Position numbers and translations under genes: made by a program. This document shows positions 26,175-34,839 of a DNA stretch of 54,338 nt, piece by piece. This DNA comes from JAJYBV01 sp021812265. Lineage in GTDB: Bacteria > Chloroflexota > Ktedonobacteria > Ktedonobacterales > JACDGC01. The stretch spans positions 1-54,338 of the forward strand of contig DAIDIC010000156.1 in assembly GCA_027459525.1 (NCBI GenBank). The letters are read 5' to 3'. The notes under the pieces were generated by a model, which was not told the DNA's origin, did no database searches, and saw nothing but the letters and a program-made list of their open reading frames with translations. Every line of letters starts with the position of its first letter. Positions within the stretch are counted from its first letter, which is position 1.

Positions 26175-26888
26175 CTATAGCTGTTGCTGCTTTTCTTCAA
26201 GCATGCCTTCACCGTGATGAAGGACAGACACTTGCGTTTCATATAGCTCCGGCTTGGGAGCGTATATAAATGAAAATGACACCGTGCATTGAAACGCATG
26301 TTTAAAAAGTTTATCTTTTTCGTGTGTTGCGTGTAAAATATGTTCCAAAGAATCTTTTTGCGCAATATGATGTTCTGCTGTTACTAATATGGAATGCTTG
26401 CCGTCGGGTGACGCCGATATCATGCACGTTAAGCGCTCTACCCCGCCGTCATGCTCATAGTCAAAGGCGTCGGCCAGCCGTAATAAACCACCGAGTATAT
26501 CTGCTTTTCGTCGATCTGCTGCGCTAAGGTCTCTATATATGGCGTGTGTAATTTTCGGCAAACTTTTTCGGTGATATCGCGCTACACAGGCAATGATATT
26601 ATTATCCGACTGCTCCATTCCTTCAAGGCGCGCTTTTTGAATGATGCGCAGCGCGGTTTTATGATGACCTCGTACCCCATATTGTACACCAGAATCGTGC
26701 AGCAGCGCCGCCCTTTCTAAAATACGCAGTTCATATTCCCCGAAACCATGCAACGCAAGGGTTTCATGAAACAATTGACCGGATAAATGCGCAACATGCA
26801 TCGCATGATCCAAGTCATCCACTTCAACGCCGCCCATCAATTTTTTTATCTCCTGCACATGTTGCAGGTGTTCGGAATCATTATACAC
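26175..26888 (-). CDS. HD-domain protein resembling the Ppx/GppA C-terminal domain
   Basis: 237 residues. HAMHVAHLSGQLFHETL, ERAALLHDSGVQYG (HD), CVARYHRK and ILGGLLRLADAFDYEHDG form the HD metal-binding set, in the order seen in the C-terminal half of exopolyphosphatases. The gene lies next to a Ppx-CHAD gene that lacks this half, so the enzyme appears split in two. Predicted role: phosphohydrolase or regulatory domain in polyphosphate or (p)ppGpp metabolism; activity not proven. The start is a GTG at 26888 with AAAGGG 10 bases upstream. Repeat copy 2 lies in the 208 bases between it and the CHAD gene. Confidence 0.78.
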   Translation of the reverse strand: MYNDSEHLQHVQEIKKLMGGVEVDDLDHAMHVAHLSGQLFHETLALHGFGEYELRILERAALLHDSGVQYGVRGHHKTALRIIQKARLEGMEQSDNNIIACVARYHRKSLPKITHAIYRDLSAADRRKADILGGLLRLADAFDYEHDGGVERLTCMISASPDGKHSILVTAEHHIAQKDSLEHILHATHEKDKLFKHAFQCTVSFSFIYAPKPELYETQVSVLHHGEGMLEEKQQQL

Positions 26889-26919
26889 CGATTTTATGCC
26901 CTTTCTTTATTGATATCAT

Positions 26920-27054
26920 GACTTTTTCGTTGCAGCATGGAACATCCGGTGATGTACAAGGGGCGGCGCCCCTTGTACGGGGTTCTGGTGTGTCCCCAGA
27001 CCTCCCTTTGTTGCAGATACGAGAACCATGCGCTTCTCTTTCAAGCGAAAGTCC
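26920..27054. repeat. Dispersed palindromic repeat, copy 2
   Basis: A 135-base copy with the best-kept core: GTACAAGGGGCG and CGCCCCTTGTAC form a perfect 12-bp palindrome around one base. GGGG..TCCCC, AGACCTCCCTTTG and the terminal GCGAAAGTCC follow. It sits between the CHAD and HD genes, inside the putative polyphosphate cluster. The left end reads GACTTTTTCG, two bases longer than in the other copies. Confidence 0.85.
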
Positions 27055-27096
27055 TAGATATATATATCTTTTTCAGATAGTTGTTTTGTTGTTATG

Positions 27097-27615
27097 TTAT
27101 TTTCCTAATACTTCCAATGTGTTTCTAAATGTTTGCAGCAGCGCTTGTGTCTGTTCATTCTGCCATAGCGCAACGCATTGTTCATAAATATGTTGCCGCT
27201 GCTCACTGACTGTTTGGTTCAGGGATTCTAAACTTTTAATTTTTTGTAAAACTTGACTGCGCTGTGTTTCTAATTGCTTTAGACGGCGATTTTTTTCACA
27301 ATTTTTTATGGTGTCTTGCAGCCGTTGTTGCAGCATATCAAGATCGTGCAGCGCGCCGAGCGCTTCTTGCAATTTTTTGAGTTCTTCGGCCAGTTTTGCC
27401 GCCGGATCCGGCAAAAGTTGCATATTCAGTTCAATGGTATATCGGGTTTCTTTAACAGCAATACGCAGCCGATGGTGTTCTTTTGCTTTATCTGGGTTAT
27501 TTATAAAAGCGCTCCAAATGTGAATCACCGTTAGTAACGCTTGCAAAATTTCGGAAACTCCGGCTTTATCTGAGATATCCGGATAAATATGGCTGAATCT
27601 GATTGTGTCACTCAT
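27097..27615 (-). CDS. CHAD-domain protein
   Basis: 172 residues forming a single CHAD domain, a helical fold with conserved basic residues that binds polyphosphate. HHRLRIAVKETRYTIELN and LGALHDLDMLQQRL match its two helical signatures. I start at the ATG at 27615, whose AUGAGUGA overlaps the stop of the Ppx-CHAD gene by 8 bases, so translation is coupled; the frame continues to 27654. With the CHAD domain of the upstream gene it supplies a second polyphosphate-binding unit. Confidence 0.82.
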   Translation of the reverse strand: MSDTIRFSHIYPDISDKAGVSEILQALLTVIHIWSAFINNPDKAKEHHRLRIAVKETRYTIELNMQLLPDPAAKLAEELKKLQEALGALHDLDMLQQRLQDTIKNCEKNRRLKQLETQRSQVLQKIKSLESLNQTVSEQRQHIYEQCVALWQNEQTQALLQTFRNTLEVLGK

Positions 27616-29131
27616 ATCGGGATCCTGCCTTTTGCGCTTTTTTATGCGCCGCAATACGAATTTCTTCAGCAGATATTGCCGGAGAAGTATTTGTTATCAT
27701 TGCGTCAATTTGCCGAATCAAACTGGTAAAATCTTTGCCGCTGAATGCGATTGGCAAATTTTTCAGCGCGATGCGTTTTTTGCGCTGGAATTTGCGTGTT
27801 AACAGAGACCATCCGGCTTTAGCTTCCGGGTTTATCAGCGGTTGTATAGATTGCAGTGTGGCAATCGCGGCGTCTTCATCGCGCGCACGGCCAAGGATAT
27901 CTGCCATTCGTTTGATGATACGCAGCGCGGCGCGTTGCGGCTGCGCAGGAAAACAAGCTGAATATACCATAAGGCAAGTTTTTAATTTGCGCAAGATAAT
28001 CCGCATTTCGTGTATTGCGTCTTTATCACCGCGAAACACGTTTTTGCGCTGTTTTTGCGCCGCGCGGACCAGTTTGCGTATTTGCTGAGCGGCGGCGGCA
28101 GAGATAGTTATTTGGCAGTTATTTTCTGCTGTTTGCCTGCTGTTGTTTAAATAAAACCGCGGCGCCGATTCATCCATCGAAAAATTATGATTATAAGCGT
28201 TTTCACGAGACGCTTCCAGCCATTTATTTCCATATTTGGCGGCGCTGGAGATGATTCCTTCGCGTATTCCCGCTTCGCTGACAATGATTCCCGGCAACTG
28301 CATCCGTTCAATAAGCGCAAGCAGAACTATGGCTCCGGTGGGCAGCAAGCGCGCGCGTTCCATCCGTAAATGATATTCTGCGGCTATAAGTGTTGAAGGC
28401 TTTGTGCGCATGATGGCTATGGCGCTGTGGATATCCGCCGCCCGCAAAATTCGGTCCCCCGCAGCGCGTTTTTGCGCCTGCTGAGTTAGCCGCATCAGCG
28501 CATTTACTGTGCCGCCGCAAACCAGCATTTCATCAATATTGCTCAGCCGCGATACAGCGCCGAATACATCTTGCAGATACACTTGCAGCGCGCCGGTTTC
28601 TTCATCGGCAGGGGGATCTCCAATGGCGAATCGCTCACGCATAAATGAAGAGCCGACTTGCATGGATGTGCGCCATGCGCCGTACCCAAGTTCGCTGATA
28701 ATTATTTCTAAACTGCCTCCTCCAAGATCGGCGACACCAACATTTATTGGAAGTTTGCGCCCGTGCGTTACCCCGCGGAACATTAACGTCGCTTCGTCCA
28801 TGCCCGAAAGCACCAGCGGGTGTATGCCGCTGGTTGCTTCAATAGCGTTCAACAGCGCCGTTGTGTTGCCTGCGGCGCGCGCCACTTCGGTTGCAACCAC
28901 AATCAAATCTTCCGCGCCGAAAGAACGAGCGATATCCCTTAAATATAAGATTGCTTGGGTGGTGGCGATGATTCTCTCTTCAGGAATATATCCTAAATTC
29001 CAAACTCCATCTGCCAGCCTGATAAACACTGATTGATCCGCCAGTATTGTTATGTGAGAGCCATATGTTCCCGCGACGATGAGATGCACCGTATTGCTTC
29101 CTATATCTATTGCTGCGAGACACTTGTACAT
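27608..29131 (-). CDS. Ppx/GppA phosphatase fused to a CHAD domain
   Basis: 507 residues. The N-terminal 300 are an ASKHA-fold Ppx/GppA domain: AAIDIGSNTVHLIV, VATEVARAAGN, GVADLGGGSLEIII and VCGGTVNALM. Instead of the HD-like C-terminal half, a CHAD domain follows (about 345-505; DAIHEMRIILRKLKTCLMVY, ILGRARDEDAAIATL). Likely an exopolyphosphatase tethered to its polymer by CHAD. The ATG at 29131 has AGGAG about 10 bases upstream. It overlaps the CHAD gene; the missing HD half is encoded separately at 26175. Confidence 0.85.
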   Translation of the reverse strand: MYKCLAAIDIGSNTVHLIVAGTYGSHITILADQSVFIRLADGVWNLGYIPEERIIATTQAILYLRDIARSFGAEDLIVVATEVARAAGNTTALLNAIEATSGIHPLVLSGMDEATLMFRGVTHGRKLPINVGVADLGGGSLEIIISELGYGAWRTSMQVGSSFMRERFAIGDPPADEETGALQVYLQDVFGAVSRLSNIDEMLVCGGTVNALMRLTQQAQKRAAGDRILRAADIHSAIAIMRTKPSTLIAAEYHLRMERARLLPTGAIVLLALIERMQLPGIIVSEAGIREGIISSAAKYGNKWLEASRENAYNHNFSMDESAPRFYLNNSRQTAENNCQITISAAAAQQIRKLVRAAQKQRKNVFRGDKDAIHEMRIILRKLKTCLMVYSACFPAQPQRAALRIIKRMADILGRARDEDAAIATLQSIQPLINPEAKAGWSLLTRKFQRKKRIALKNLPIAFSGKDFTSLIRQIDAMITNTSPAISAEEIRIAAHKKAQKAGSRYE

Positions 29132-29444
29132 GGCAAAATACTCCTGTTATAAAATGCTTTGTGCGAACACTGCCGCGTAAATAACAGCCTGCTCTATTGT
29201 ATCGGCAAAAGCAGCTGGGACTTATATAGTTTGTTTGCATGCCTTCTTTTATTATAGTGTATAACAACATACCCGTTCGCCGGTGAAACCAAAGCTTCGG
29301 AAGTTGTTTTGCGCAAACAGCATTTTTTCTCTTGCAGGTTTATTGCGGATTATTTTATCATAATACATAATAAAAGAGGCGCCGGAGTTGTTGCCCCCTG
29401 CTGGCTGCTTGTATATGTGAAATTTACATGTGAAAGAAATAAAT
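29132..29444. other. Divergent promoter region between ppx-CHAD and galT
   Basis: About 310 non-coding bases. On the minus strand a TATAAT lies near 29254-29262, but its -35 is poor. On the plus strand the stretch near 29350 is AT-rich without a clean promoter. No riboswitch or repeat is recognised. Confidence 0.35.
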
Positions 29445-30359
29445 ATGACCGATAACGCTCCCACTAACCAAAGAGTAGTTTATAATCCCTTTACCGGCCA
29501 CAATGTTGTGCAAACTCCCGGACGGATGTCGCGCCGTGAAGGCGCCGCCGCATGCCCGTTTTGCGCCGATATCACCGATGGCCGCTGGCCCGCCGGCAGC
29601 GAAACGTGGCTGCGTCCTAATGATTTCCCCGCTATGAAGCCGCCGGTAGGTGAGTGCTATGTTTTGCTGTATGCGCGTGATCATAATGTTCCGTTTTATG
29701 ATCTGGATGCGCAGCAGGTGACCCGTGTTGTGGAATTATGGCGAACCGCATATAAAGAACTGAGCGCAAAATACGCATGTGTTATGACATTTGAAAATGC
29801 AGGCGCGGAAATTGGCCAAACACAGCGGCACCCACATGGGCAAACATATGGTGTGTCTTTTTTGCCGCCGGTGATAGAAACCGAATTGCATTTTGCGCGT
29901 GAACATATGCGGCAAACCGGCGGCTGCCTGTATTGCAAAATTTTGCGGGAAGAGATGGCCGGGCCGCGTTTGGTGTTTCAGGGAGAGAACTGGATGGGGT
30001 TTATTCCCGAATGGGCAAAATATCCGTTTGAAACACATATGTATCCGCGCGCGCATATTGCGTCTATCGGCGAGATTCCCGATGATTCTGTTGTATCGGC
30101 GGAACTGGCCGGGGCGCTGCTTCGGATCATTCGCGGCTATAACACTGTTTATGAGGCGCCAATGCCATATATGCTGGCGCTGCATCAATACACCGATGCA
30201 GCGTATCACTTTCATATTGAGCTGCTTCCTGTTGGCCGCGCGCCAAATAAGCTGAAATTTGCCGCCAGCTCCGAGGCGGCTTTTGGTTTATGGCTGAATG
30301 ATTCTCAGCCGGAATTAAAAGCGGCAGAGCTGAGAAAGGCCATCGCAGCGGCGCTTTAA
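29445..30359 (+). CDS. galT: Galactose-1-phosphate uridylyltransferase
   Basis: A Leloir-pathway enzyme exchanging UMP between UDP-glucose and galactose 1-phosphate. 304 residues of the class I type: TFENAGAEIGQTQRHPHGQT carries the HPHxQ active site with the uridylylated histidine. ACPFCADI and GGCLYCKI hold the zinc cysteines, and LALHQYTDAAYHFHIE is the C-terminal metal and substrate site. I prefer the ATG at 29445 with GAAAG upstream; a GTG at 29430 adds five residues. galK and galE are not adjacent. An arabinose operon follows on the same strand after about 90 bases, with its own promoter. Confidence 0.93.
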   Translation: MTDNAPTNQRVVYNPFTGHNVVQTPGRMSRREGAAACPFCADITDGRWPAGSETWLRPNDFPAMKPPVGECYVLLYARDHNVPFYDLDAQQVTRVVELWRTAYKELSAKYACVMTFENAGAEIGQTQRHPHGQTYGVSFLPPVIETELHFAREHMRQTGGCLYCKILREEMAGPRLVFQGENWMGFIPEWAKYPFETHMYPRAHIASIGEIPDDSVVSAELAGALLRIIRGYNTVYEAPMPYMLALHQYTDAAYHFHIELLPVGRAPNKLKFAASSEAAFGLWLNDSQPELKAAELRKAIAAAL

Positions 30360-30392
30360 CAATTGTGGCTATCTTTTTTTCAAAAAACATAG

Positions 30393-30424
30393 TATACTTT
30401 GCTTAACGCATCTATTTAAGCGTT
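30393..30424 (+). promoter_or_regulatory. -10 box and small inverted repeat before araB
   Basis: TATACT (30393-30398) is followed by AACGC...GCGTT (30405-30424), an inverted repeat over the likely transcription start. It is a candidate operator for a sugar regulator. The -35 is weak. No AraC or AraR site is recognised. Confidence 0.35.
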
Positions 30425-30452
30425 TAAATAAAAAATATCACTGGTGATATGT

Positions 30453-32111
30453 ATGCCAACGTATACTATCGGCGTTGATTTTGGCACAGAATCTGGCAGA
30501 GCATTGCTGGTAGATTGCAGCAGCGGCGCAGAAATCGCTTCCGCAGTTCATTACTATGAGCATGGTGTTATAGATACTCTATTGCCGGATAGCGCCGTCT
30601 CTTTGCCTTTCGATTGGGCGCTGCAAGACCCCGAAGACTATATTGCCGTATTGCAGACCGCTGTTCCCGAAGCGTTGCGGAAAAGCGGTGTTCATCCCCA
30701 AGATGTTGTGGGAATTGGGATAGATTTTACGTCATGCACAATGCTGCCAACAACCAAAGATGGCCGCCCGCTGTGTTCTCTTCCGGTATACCGAAAGCGC
30801 CCTCACGCTTGGGTAAAACTATGGAAACACCATGCGGCGCAAGCGCAGGCGGATCGCATTAACGCTGTTGGCGCCGCAAGAAATGAGCTGTGGGCGCCGC
30901 GTTATGGCGGCCGCTACTCATCTGAATGGTTTTTCAGCAAGGCGCTGCAAATTTTAGAAGAAGATCCTGAAGTGTACAGCGCTTCGGAGCGATTGATAGA
31001 GGCGGCAGATTGGCTGGTTTGGCAGCTGACCGGTGTGGAAACACGTAATATTTGCACTGCTGGCTATAAAGCAATGTATCATGATGGAGATTTTCCCTCC
31101 GAGGATTTTTTTGCCGAATTAAACCCCGCTTTTCGAGATGTAATTGAAACACGTGTGCGGGGTCCGCTGGTTGAATTAGGCGCAAAAGCCGGCGAGCTAA
31201 CCCGGCAAGCCGCGGAATGGATGGGGCTTTCGGCCGGCATAGCTGTTGCCGCCGCCAATGTAGACGCGCATGTAACGCCGCCCGCTGTAAAAATAACTGA
31301 GCCGGGCCATATGGTGATGATCATGGGAACATCAACCTGTGATATTTTGCTGGGGACGCAGCTGCGCGAAGTAGATGGCATGTGCGGCGCTGTGCTGAAT
31401 GGTGTTGTTCCCGGCGCATGGGGATATGAAGCCGGGCAGAATGGTGTGGGAGATATTTTTGCTTGGTTTGTGGAAAACGCCACACCCGCAAAATATTTTC
31501 ACGCCGCAGCTGCGGAAGGGTTGGATATTCACGCATATTTAGAACGTGAAGCCGCGAAACTGGCGCCCGGTGAATCGGGGCTGCTTGCCTTGGATTGGTG
31601 GCTGGGCAATCGTTCGGTGTTGGTAGATGTAGATTTAACCGGAATGATTTTAGGATTGACAAAAGCTTCCACTGCGCCGGAAATATACCGCGCGCTGCTG
31701 GAAGCCACCGCGTTTGGCGCCCGGCGGATTATCGAGGCGTTTGAAGAACGTGGAATAGCAGTAAAAGATATTGTCGCCGCCGGTGGTCTTCCCGAAAAAA
31801 ACAAATTGCTTAGGTCTATATACGCTGATGTTATCGGCAAAGATCTCTATCTTTCGGGGTCACCGCAGGCTCCCGCTTTGGGGGCGGCTATACACGCCGC
31901 CGTTGCCGCAGGCGTGTATACGTCGGTTACCGAAGCGGCAAATGTAATGGGCAAGCTGCAAGATGAAGCTGTGCGCCCAAATCCACAACATACAGCGATA
32001 TATGATCAACTGTATAGCGATTACCTGATTTTGCATGATTATTTTGGCCGAGGGGGCAACGATGTAATGAAACGCCTGAAAAAGCTGCGCAATGCGCGGG
32101 GAGGCGAGTAA
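30453..32111 (+). CDS. araB: Ribulokinase
   Basis: An FGGY-family kinase phosphorylating L-ribulose. 552 residues, the AraB size. TIGVDFGTESGRALLVD is the N-terminal phosphate site. GIDFTSCTMLPTTKDGRPLC and HAWVKLWKHHAAQAQADRIN are AraB-specific stretches, and AAGGLPEKNKLLRSIYADV is the C-terminal FGGY region. I start at the ATG at 30453 (MPTYTIGVD) with GGTG upstream; the frame opens 9 bases earlier. First gene of the araB-araD-isomerase operon, with a 1-base gap to araD. Confidence 0.93.
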   Translation: MPTYTIGVDFGTESGRALLVDCSSGAEIASAVHYYEHGVIDTLLPDSAVSLPFDWALQDPEDYIAVLQTAVPEALRKSGVHPQDVVGIGIDFTSCTMLPTTKDGRPLCSLPVYRKRPHAWVKLWKHHAAQAQADRINAVGAARNELWAPRYGGRYSSEWFFSKALQILEEDPEVYSASERLIEAADWLVWQLTGVETRNICTAGYKAMYHDGDFPSEDFFAELNPAFRDVIETRVRGPLVELGAKAGELTRQAAEWMGLSAGIAVAAANVDAHVTPPAVKITEPGHMVMIMGTSTCDILLGTQLREVDGMCGAVLNGVVPGAWGYEAGQNGVGDIFAWFVENATPAKYFHAAAAEGLDIHAYLEREAAKLAPGESGLLALDWWLGNRSVLVDVDLTGMILGLTKASTAPEIYRALLEATAFGARRIIEAFEERGIAVKDIVAAGGLPEKNKLLRSIYADVIGKDLYLSGSPQAPALGAAIHAAVAAGVYTSVTEAANVMGKLQDEAVRPNPQHTAIYDQLYSDYLILHDYFGRGGNDVMKRLKKLRNARGGE

Positions 32112-32112
32112 C

Positions 32113-32781
32113 GTGTTATTGGAAGAACTGCGCCAGCGGGTATGCCGCGCCCACGCTTTATTGCCGGCTAATCAGCTTGTTGCCTGGACATCCGGCAACG
32201 TAAGCGGCAGAGATTCCGCAACCGGATATATCGTTATAAAACCAAGTGGCCTGCCGTATTCGGAATTGACCAGCGCAAATATGGTGGTGATAGATGAAAA
32301 TGGCGCGGTGGTTGAAGGCAGTTTATCACCGTCTTCCGACGCTGCTTCGCATTGTTATATCTATCGCAATATGCCGCAAGTGTTTGGCGTTACGCATACG
32401 CATTCACGGTACGCCACTGCGTTTGCTGCGGTTGGCAAAGAAATTCCCTGTGTGTTAACCGCCATTGCCGATGAGTTTGGCGGATCTATTCCGTGCGGAG
32501 ATTTTCAGCCTATCGGAGGAGATGAAATTGGCCGCGAAGTTGTTCGCGTTGCGCAAGGCTCACATAGTCCCGCTATTCTGTTGAAAAATCATGGCGTTTT
32601 TACCTATGGCGCTTCTGCGGAAAGCGCAGTAAAAGCCGCAGTTATGACAGAGGACGCCGCCGCCGCTGTTTGGATGGCTATGCAAATTGGCAGCCCCGTT
32701 TCCATTCCCGAAGAAACCATTGCGCAACTGCACTACAGATATACTCATGTATATGGGCAGCGATCTTCAAAGGAGAATTAA
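32113..32781 (+). CDS. araD: L-ribulose-5-phosphate 4-epimerase
   Basis: A class II aldolase-fold zinc epimerase converting L-ribulose 5-phosphate to D-xylulose 5-phosphate. 222 residues. TSGNVSGRD is the phosphate site, THTHSRYATAF and the C-terminal HYRYTHVYGQ carry the zinc and catalytic residues, and LLKNHGVFTYG is typical. The start is the GTG at 32113, preceded by GGAGG at 8 bases and one base after the araB stop. AraD fits better than FucA because of length, the HVYGQ ending and the araB neighbour. Confidence 0.9.
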   Translation: MLLEELRQRVCRAHALLPANQLVAWTSGNVSGRDSATGYIVIKPSGLPYSELTSANMVVIDENGAVVEGSLSPSSDAASHCYIYRNMPQVFGVTHTHSRYATAFAAVGKEIPCVLTAIADEFGGSIPCGDFQPIGGDEIGREVVRVAQGSHSPAILLKNHGVFTYGASAESAVKAAVMTEDAAAAVWMAMQIGSPVSIPEETIAQLHYRYTHVYGQRSSKEN

Positions 32782-32782
32782 A

Positions 32783-34249
32783 ATGACAAATACTCACTCA
32801 GCGCCAAATGCGCTTATTTCCGAACGTTCACCACTGCGTAAACAGCTTACCTTTGCTGTAATTGTCGGCAACCGGGGATTTTTTCCGGATCATCTGGCAA
32901 AATCAGGCAGAGAGAAGATGTTGGAAGTATTGGCAAAAGCGAAAATAAAAACTATTATTGTTGGAACTGAAGATACGAAATATGGCGCCGTTGAAACCCT
33001 GCAAGAAGCCCGCGCTTGCGCGGATCTGTTCCGCGTTCATCGTGATGAGATAGATGGCGTTATTGTTACGCTGCCAAATTTCGGTGATGAACGCGCTATT
33101 GCAAACACTCTGCGTTTTGCAGACCTGCATGTTCCCGTGCTGATGCACGCTTTCCCTGATGACGCGCAAAAAATGACGATTGAAAATCGTCGGGATAGTT
33201 TTTGTGGCAAAATGAGCGCATGCAATAACCTCCATCAATATGGTATTCACTATACTCTCACTACCCGGCACACCATGGATCCGGAAAGCCCGGAATTTTT
33301 GGCGGATCTGAAAAATTTTGCCGCAGTGTGCCGGGTTGTGCGCGGAATTCGCAATGCGCGCATTGGCGCGTTGGGCGCGCGGCCTGCGGCGTTTAATACT
33401 GTGCGGTACAGCGAAAAGCTATTGGAACAGGCAGGTGTTAGCGTTGAAACGCTGGATCTTTCGGAAGTATATGGCAGAGTTTCGGCCTTGCAAGATGATG
33501 ACGCAACCGTGGCGGCAAAAGCAGCAGCCATAAAACAATACGCCAATACTGCCGGCGTTCCGGAACTTTCCATTATAAAAATGGCGAAATTCGGTGTTGT
33601 GCTGGATAATTGGGTGACAGAAACACAGCTGGACGCAACGGCAATTCAATGTTGGACCTCGATGGAGGAATTTTTTGGTGTTGTGCCGTGTACCCTGATG
33701 AGTATGGCTTCAAATTCACTGCTGCCTTCCGCCTGCGAAACCGATGTTGCCGGCGCGCTGGCAATGTATGCGCTGGAGCTTGCTTCTGGCCAACCCGGTG
33801 TATTGCTGGACTGGAATAATAACTATGGTGACGATCCGGATAAAGGTGTGGTGTTTCATTGCTCTAATTTGCCGAAAGATGTGTTTGTTGATGAAATTCC
33901 CCGTATGAATTATCAGGAAATTATTGCCGGAACTGTTGGCAAGGCAAACACCTATGGCGCATTGTATGGCAGAATAAAAGAAGCGCCATTTACCTTCCTT
34001 CGGATCTCTACCGATGAGTTTACAGGTAAAATGGCGGCGTATACCGGTGAAGGTGTATTTACGAAAGACTCGATAGACACCTTTGGCGGATATGGTGTTG
34101 TGCGTGTTCCGCATTTTCAAAAATTATTGGAATATATTTGTGAAAATGGCTTTGAACACCATGTTGCGGTTACACAAAAAAACGTGTCTGCTGCAATGTA
34201 TGAGGCGTTGACAAAATATCTTGGGTGGTCGGTGTATAATCACCAATAA
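32783..34249 (+). CDS. FucI-family sugar isomerase, probably acting as L-arabinose isomerase
   Basis: 488 residues of the L-fucose/L-arabinose isomerase superfamily, closer by eye to FucI-type proteins than to classical AraA. Its N-terminal domain includes LTFAVIVGNRGFFPDHL and VIVTLPNFGDERAI. The middle (AIQCWTSMEEFFGVVPCTLM, SACETDVAGALAMYALE, GVLLDWNNNYGD, VFHCSNLP) carries the metal-site acids and histidine. AGGAG precedes the ATG, one base after araD. From the operon it is inferred to turn L-arabinose into L-ribulose, replacing araA, which is absent here. D-arabinose or L-fucose could also be substrates. Confidence 0.82.
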   Translation: MTNTHSAPNALISERSPLRKQLTFAVIVGNRGFFPDHLAKSGREKMLEVLAKAKIKTIIVGTEDTKYGAVETLQEARACADLFRVHRDEIDGVIVTLPNFGDERAIANTLRFADLHVPVLMHAFPDDAQKMTIENRRDSFCGKMSACNNLHQYGIHYTLTTRHTMDPESPEFLADLKNFAAVCRVVRGIRNARIGALGARPAAFNTVRYSEKLLEQAGVSVETLDLSEVYGRVSALQDDDATVAAKAAAIKQYANTAGVPELSIIKMAKFGVVLDNWVTETQLDATAIQCWTSMEEFFGVVPCTLMSMASNSLLPSACETDVAGALAMYALELASGQPGVLLDWNNNYGDDPDKGVVFHCSNLPKDVFVDEIPRMNYQEIIAGTVGKANTYGALYGRIKEAPFTFLRISTDEFTGKMAAYTGEGVFTKDSIDTFGGYGVVRVPHFQKLLEYICENGFEHHVAVTQKNVSAAMYEALTKYLGWSVYNHQ

Positions 34250-34282
34250 AATAACGTCGCGGCAGATAACCGCGGAAATATA

Positions 34283-34317
34283 AGGCAATATGGCCGCAGA
34301 TCTGCGCTATATTGCCT
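34283..34317 (+). terminator. Long palindromic hairpin after the ara operon
   Basis: AGGCAATAT (34283-34291) and ATATTGCCT (34309-34317) enclose the palindrome CGCAGATCTGCG. It lies 34 bases after the isomerase stop but has no strong T-run, so it may be a processing or stability hairpin rather than a terminator. Confidence 0.4.
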
Positions 34318-34536
34318 GTTCAAATTTGGTTGTATGGCAAGACGCTGCTGCAAAATACTCCGGCGCACAGAAAAAGTCCTAACACAAACAACAACGCCAT
34401 TGCCATTTGTGATACAATAAAAGAGCATATTATCAATTTATCGATAATAGCGCGTTTACCAGCCAGCGTCTGGATCTTTTATCCGGCGTCACAGCTCGGT
34501 AATCTGAAATCGACGCAAAGGACCCCATACGCGGCA

Positions 34537-34758
34537 ATGAAAGATAAAATTCATCCAAAATATTTTGATGAAGTTGAAGTGAAATGCGCTTGCGGCAACA
34601 CCTTTAAAACAGGCAGCACAAAACAATCGCTTCGTGTTGATGTCTGTTCAAAATGCCATCCATTTTATACCGGCCAGCAACGCCTTATTGATACCGGCGG
34701 CCGGGTAGAAAGATTCCGCAAACGGTTTAATTTATCCGACGACTTCTTGTCTGAATAA
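34537..34758 (+). CDS. rpmE: 50S ribosomal protein L31
   Basis: 73 residues. MKDKIHPKYFDEVEVKCACG, then SLRVDVCSKCHPFYTGQQRL and DTGGRVERFRKRF are the L31 signature. CACG and CSKC supply the zinc-binding cysteines, so this is the zinc-containing (C+) form. The frame is open to 34312, but the ATG at 34537 gives the family start. AAAGGA lies 14 bases upstream, rather far. The 290-base leader contains the ATTATC/GATAAT inverted repeat (34429-34448) and nothing else recognised. Confidence 0.94.
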   Translation: MKDKIHPKYFDEVEVKCACGNTFKTGSTKQSLRVDVCSKCHPFYTGQQRLIDTGGRVERFRKRFNLSDDFLSE

Positions 34759-34779
34759 AACCGGCAGGTGTATAATAAA

Positions 34780-34810
34780 AAGCGCGTTAGGATTTTTTCC
34801 TGACGCGCTT
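34780..34810 (+). terminator. Terminator hairpin of rpmE
   Basis: AAGCGCGT...ACGCGCTT with an inner AGGA/TCCT extension and a T-rich loop, 21 bases past the rpmE stop. The run after it is weak in T. Confidence 0.5.
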
Positions 34811-34839
34811 AGCGTATATTTTAAGCTCTGAAAGGCGGA

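Noticed and set aside
26918..27187. 89-codon frame across repeat copy 2
   Set aside because: The three repeat copies differ by indels that break any common frame, so the element is non-coding.
29736..30215. 159-codon frame antisense to galT
   Set aside because: Lies wholly inside a well-supported gene; its composition is that of a shadow frame.
30453..34249. Fucose or rhamnose operon reading
   Set aside because: The kinase matches ribulokinase in length and motifs, and the aldolase-fold protein has AraD features, so arabinose is the better reading.
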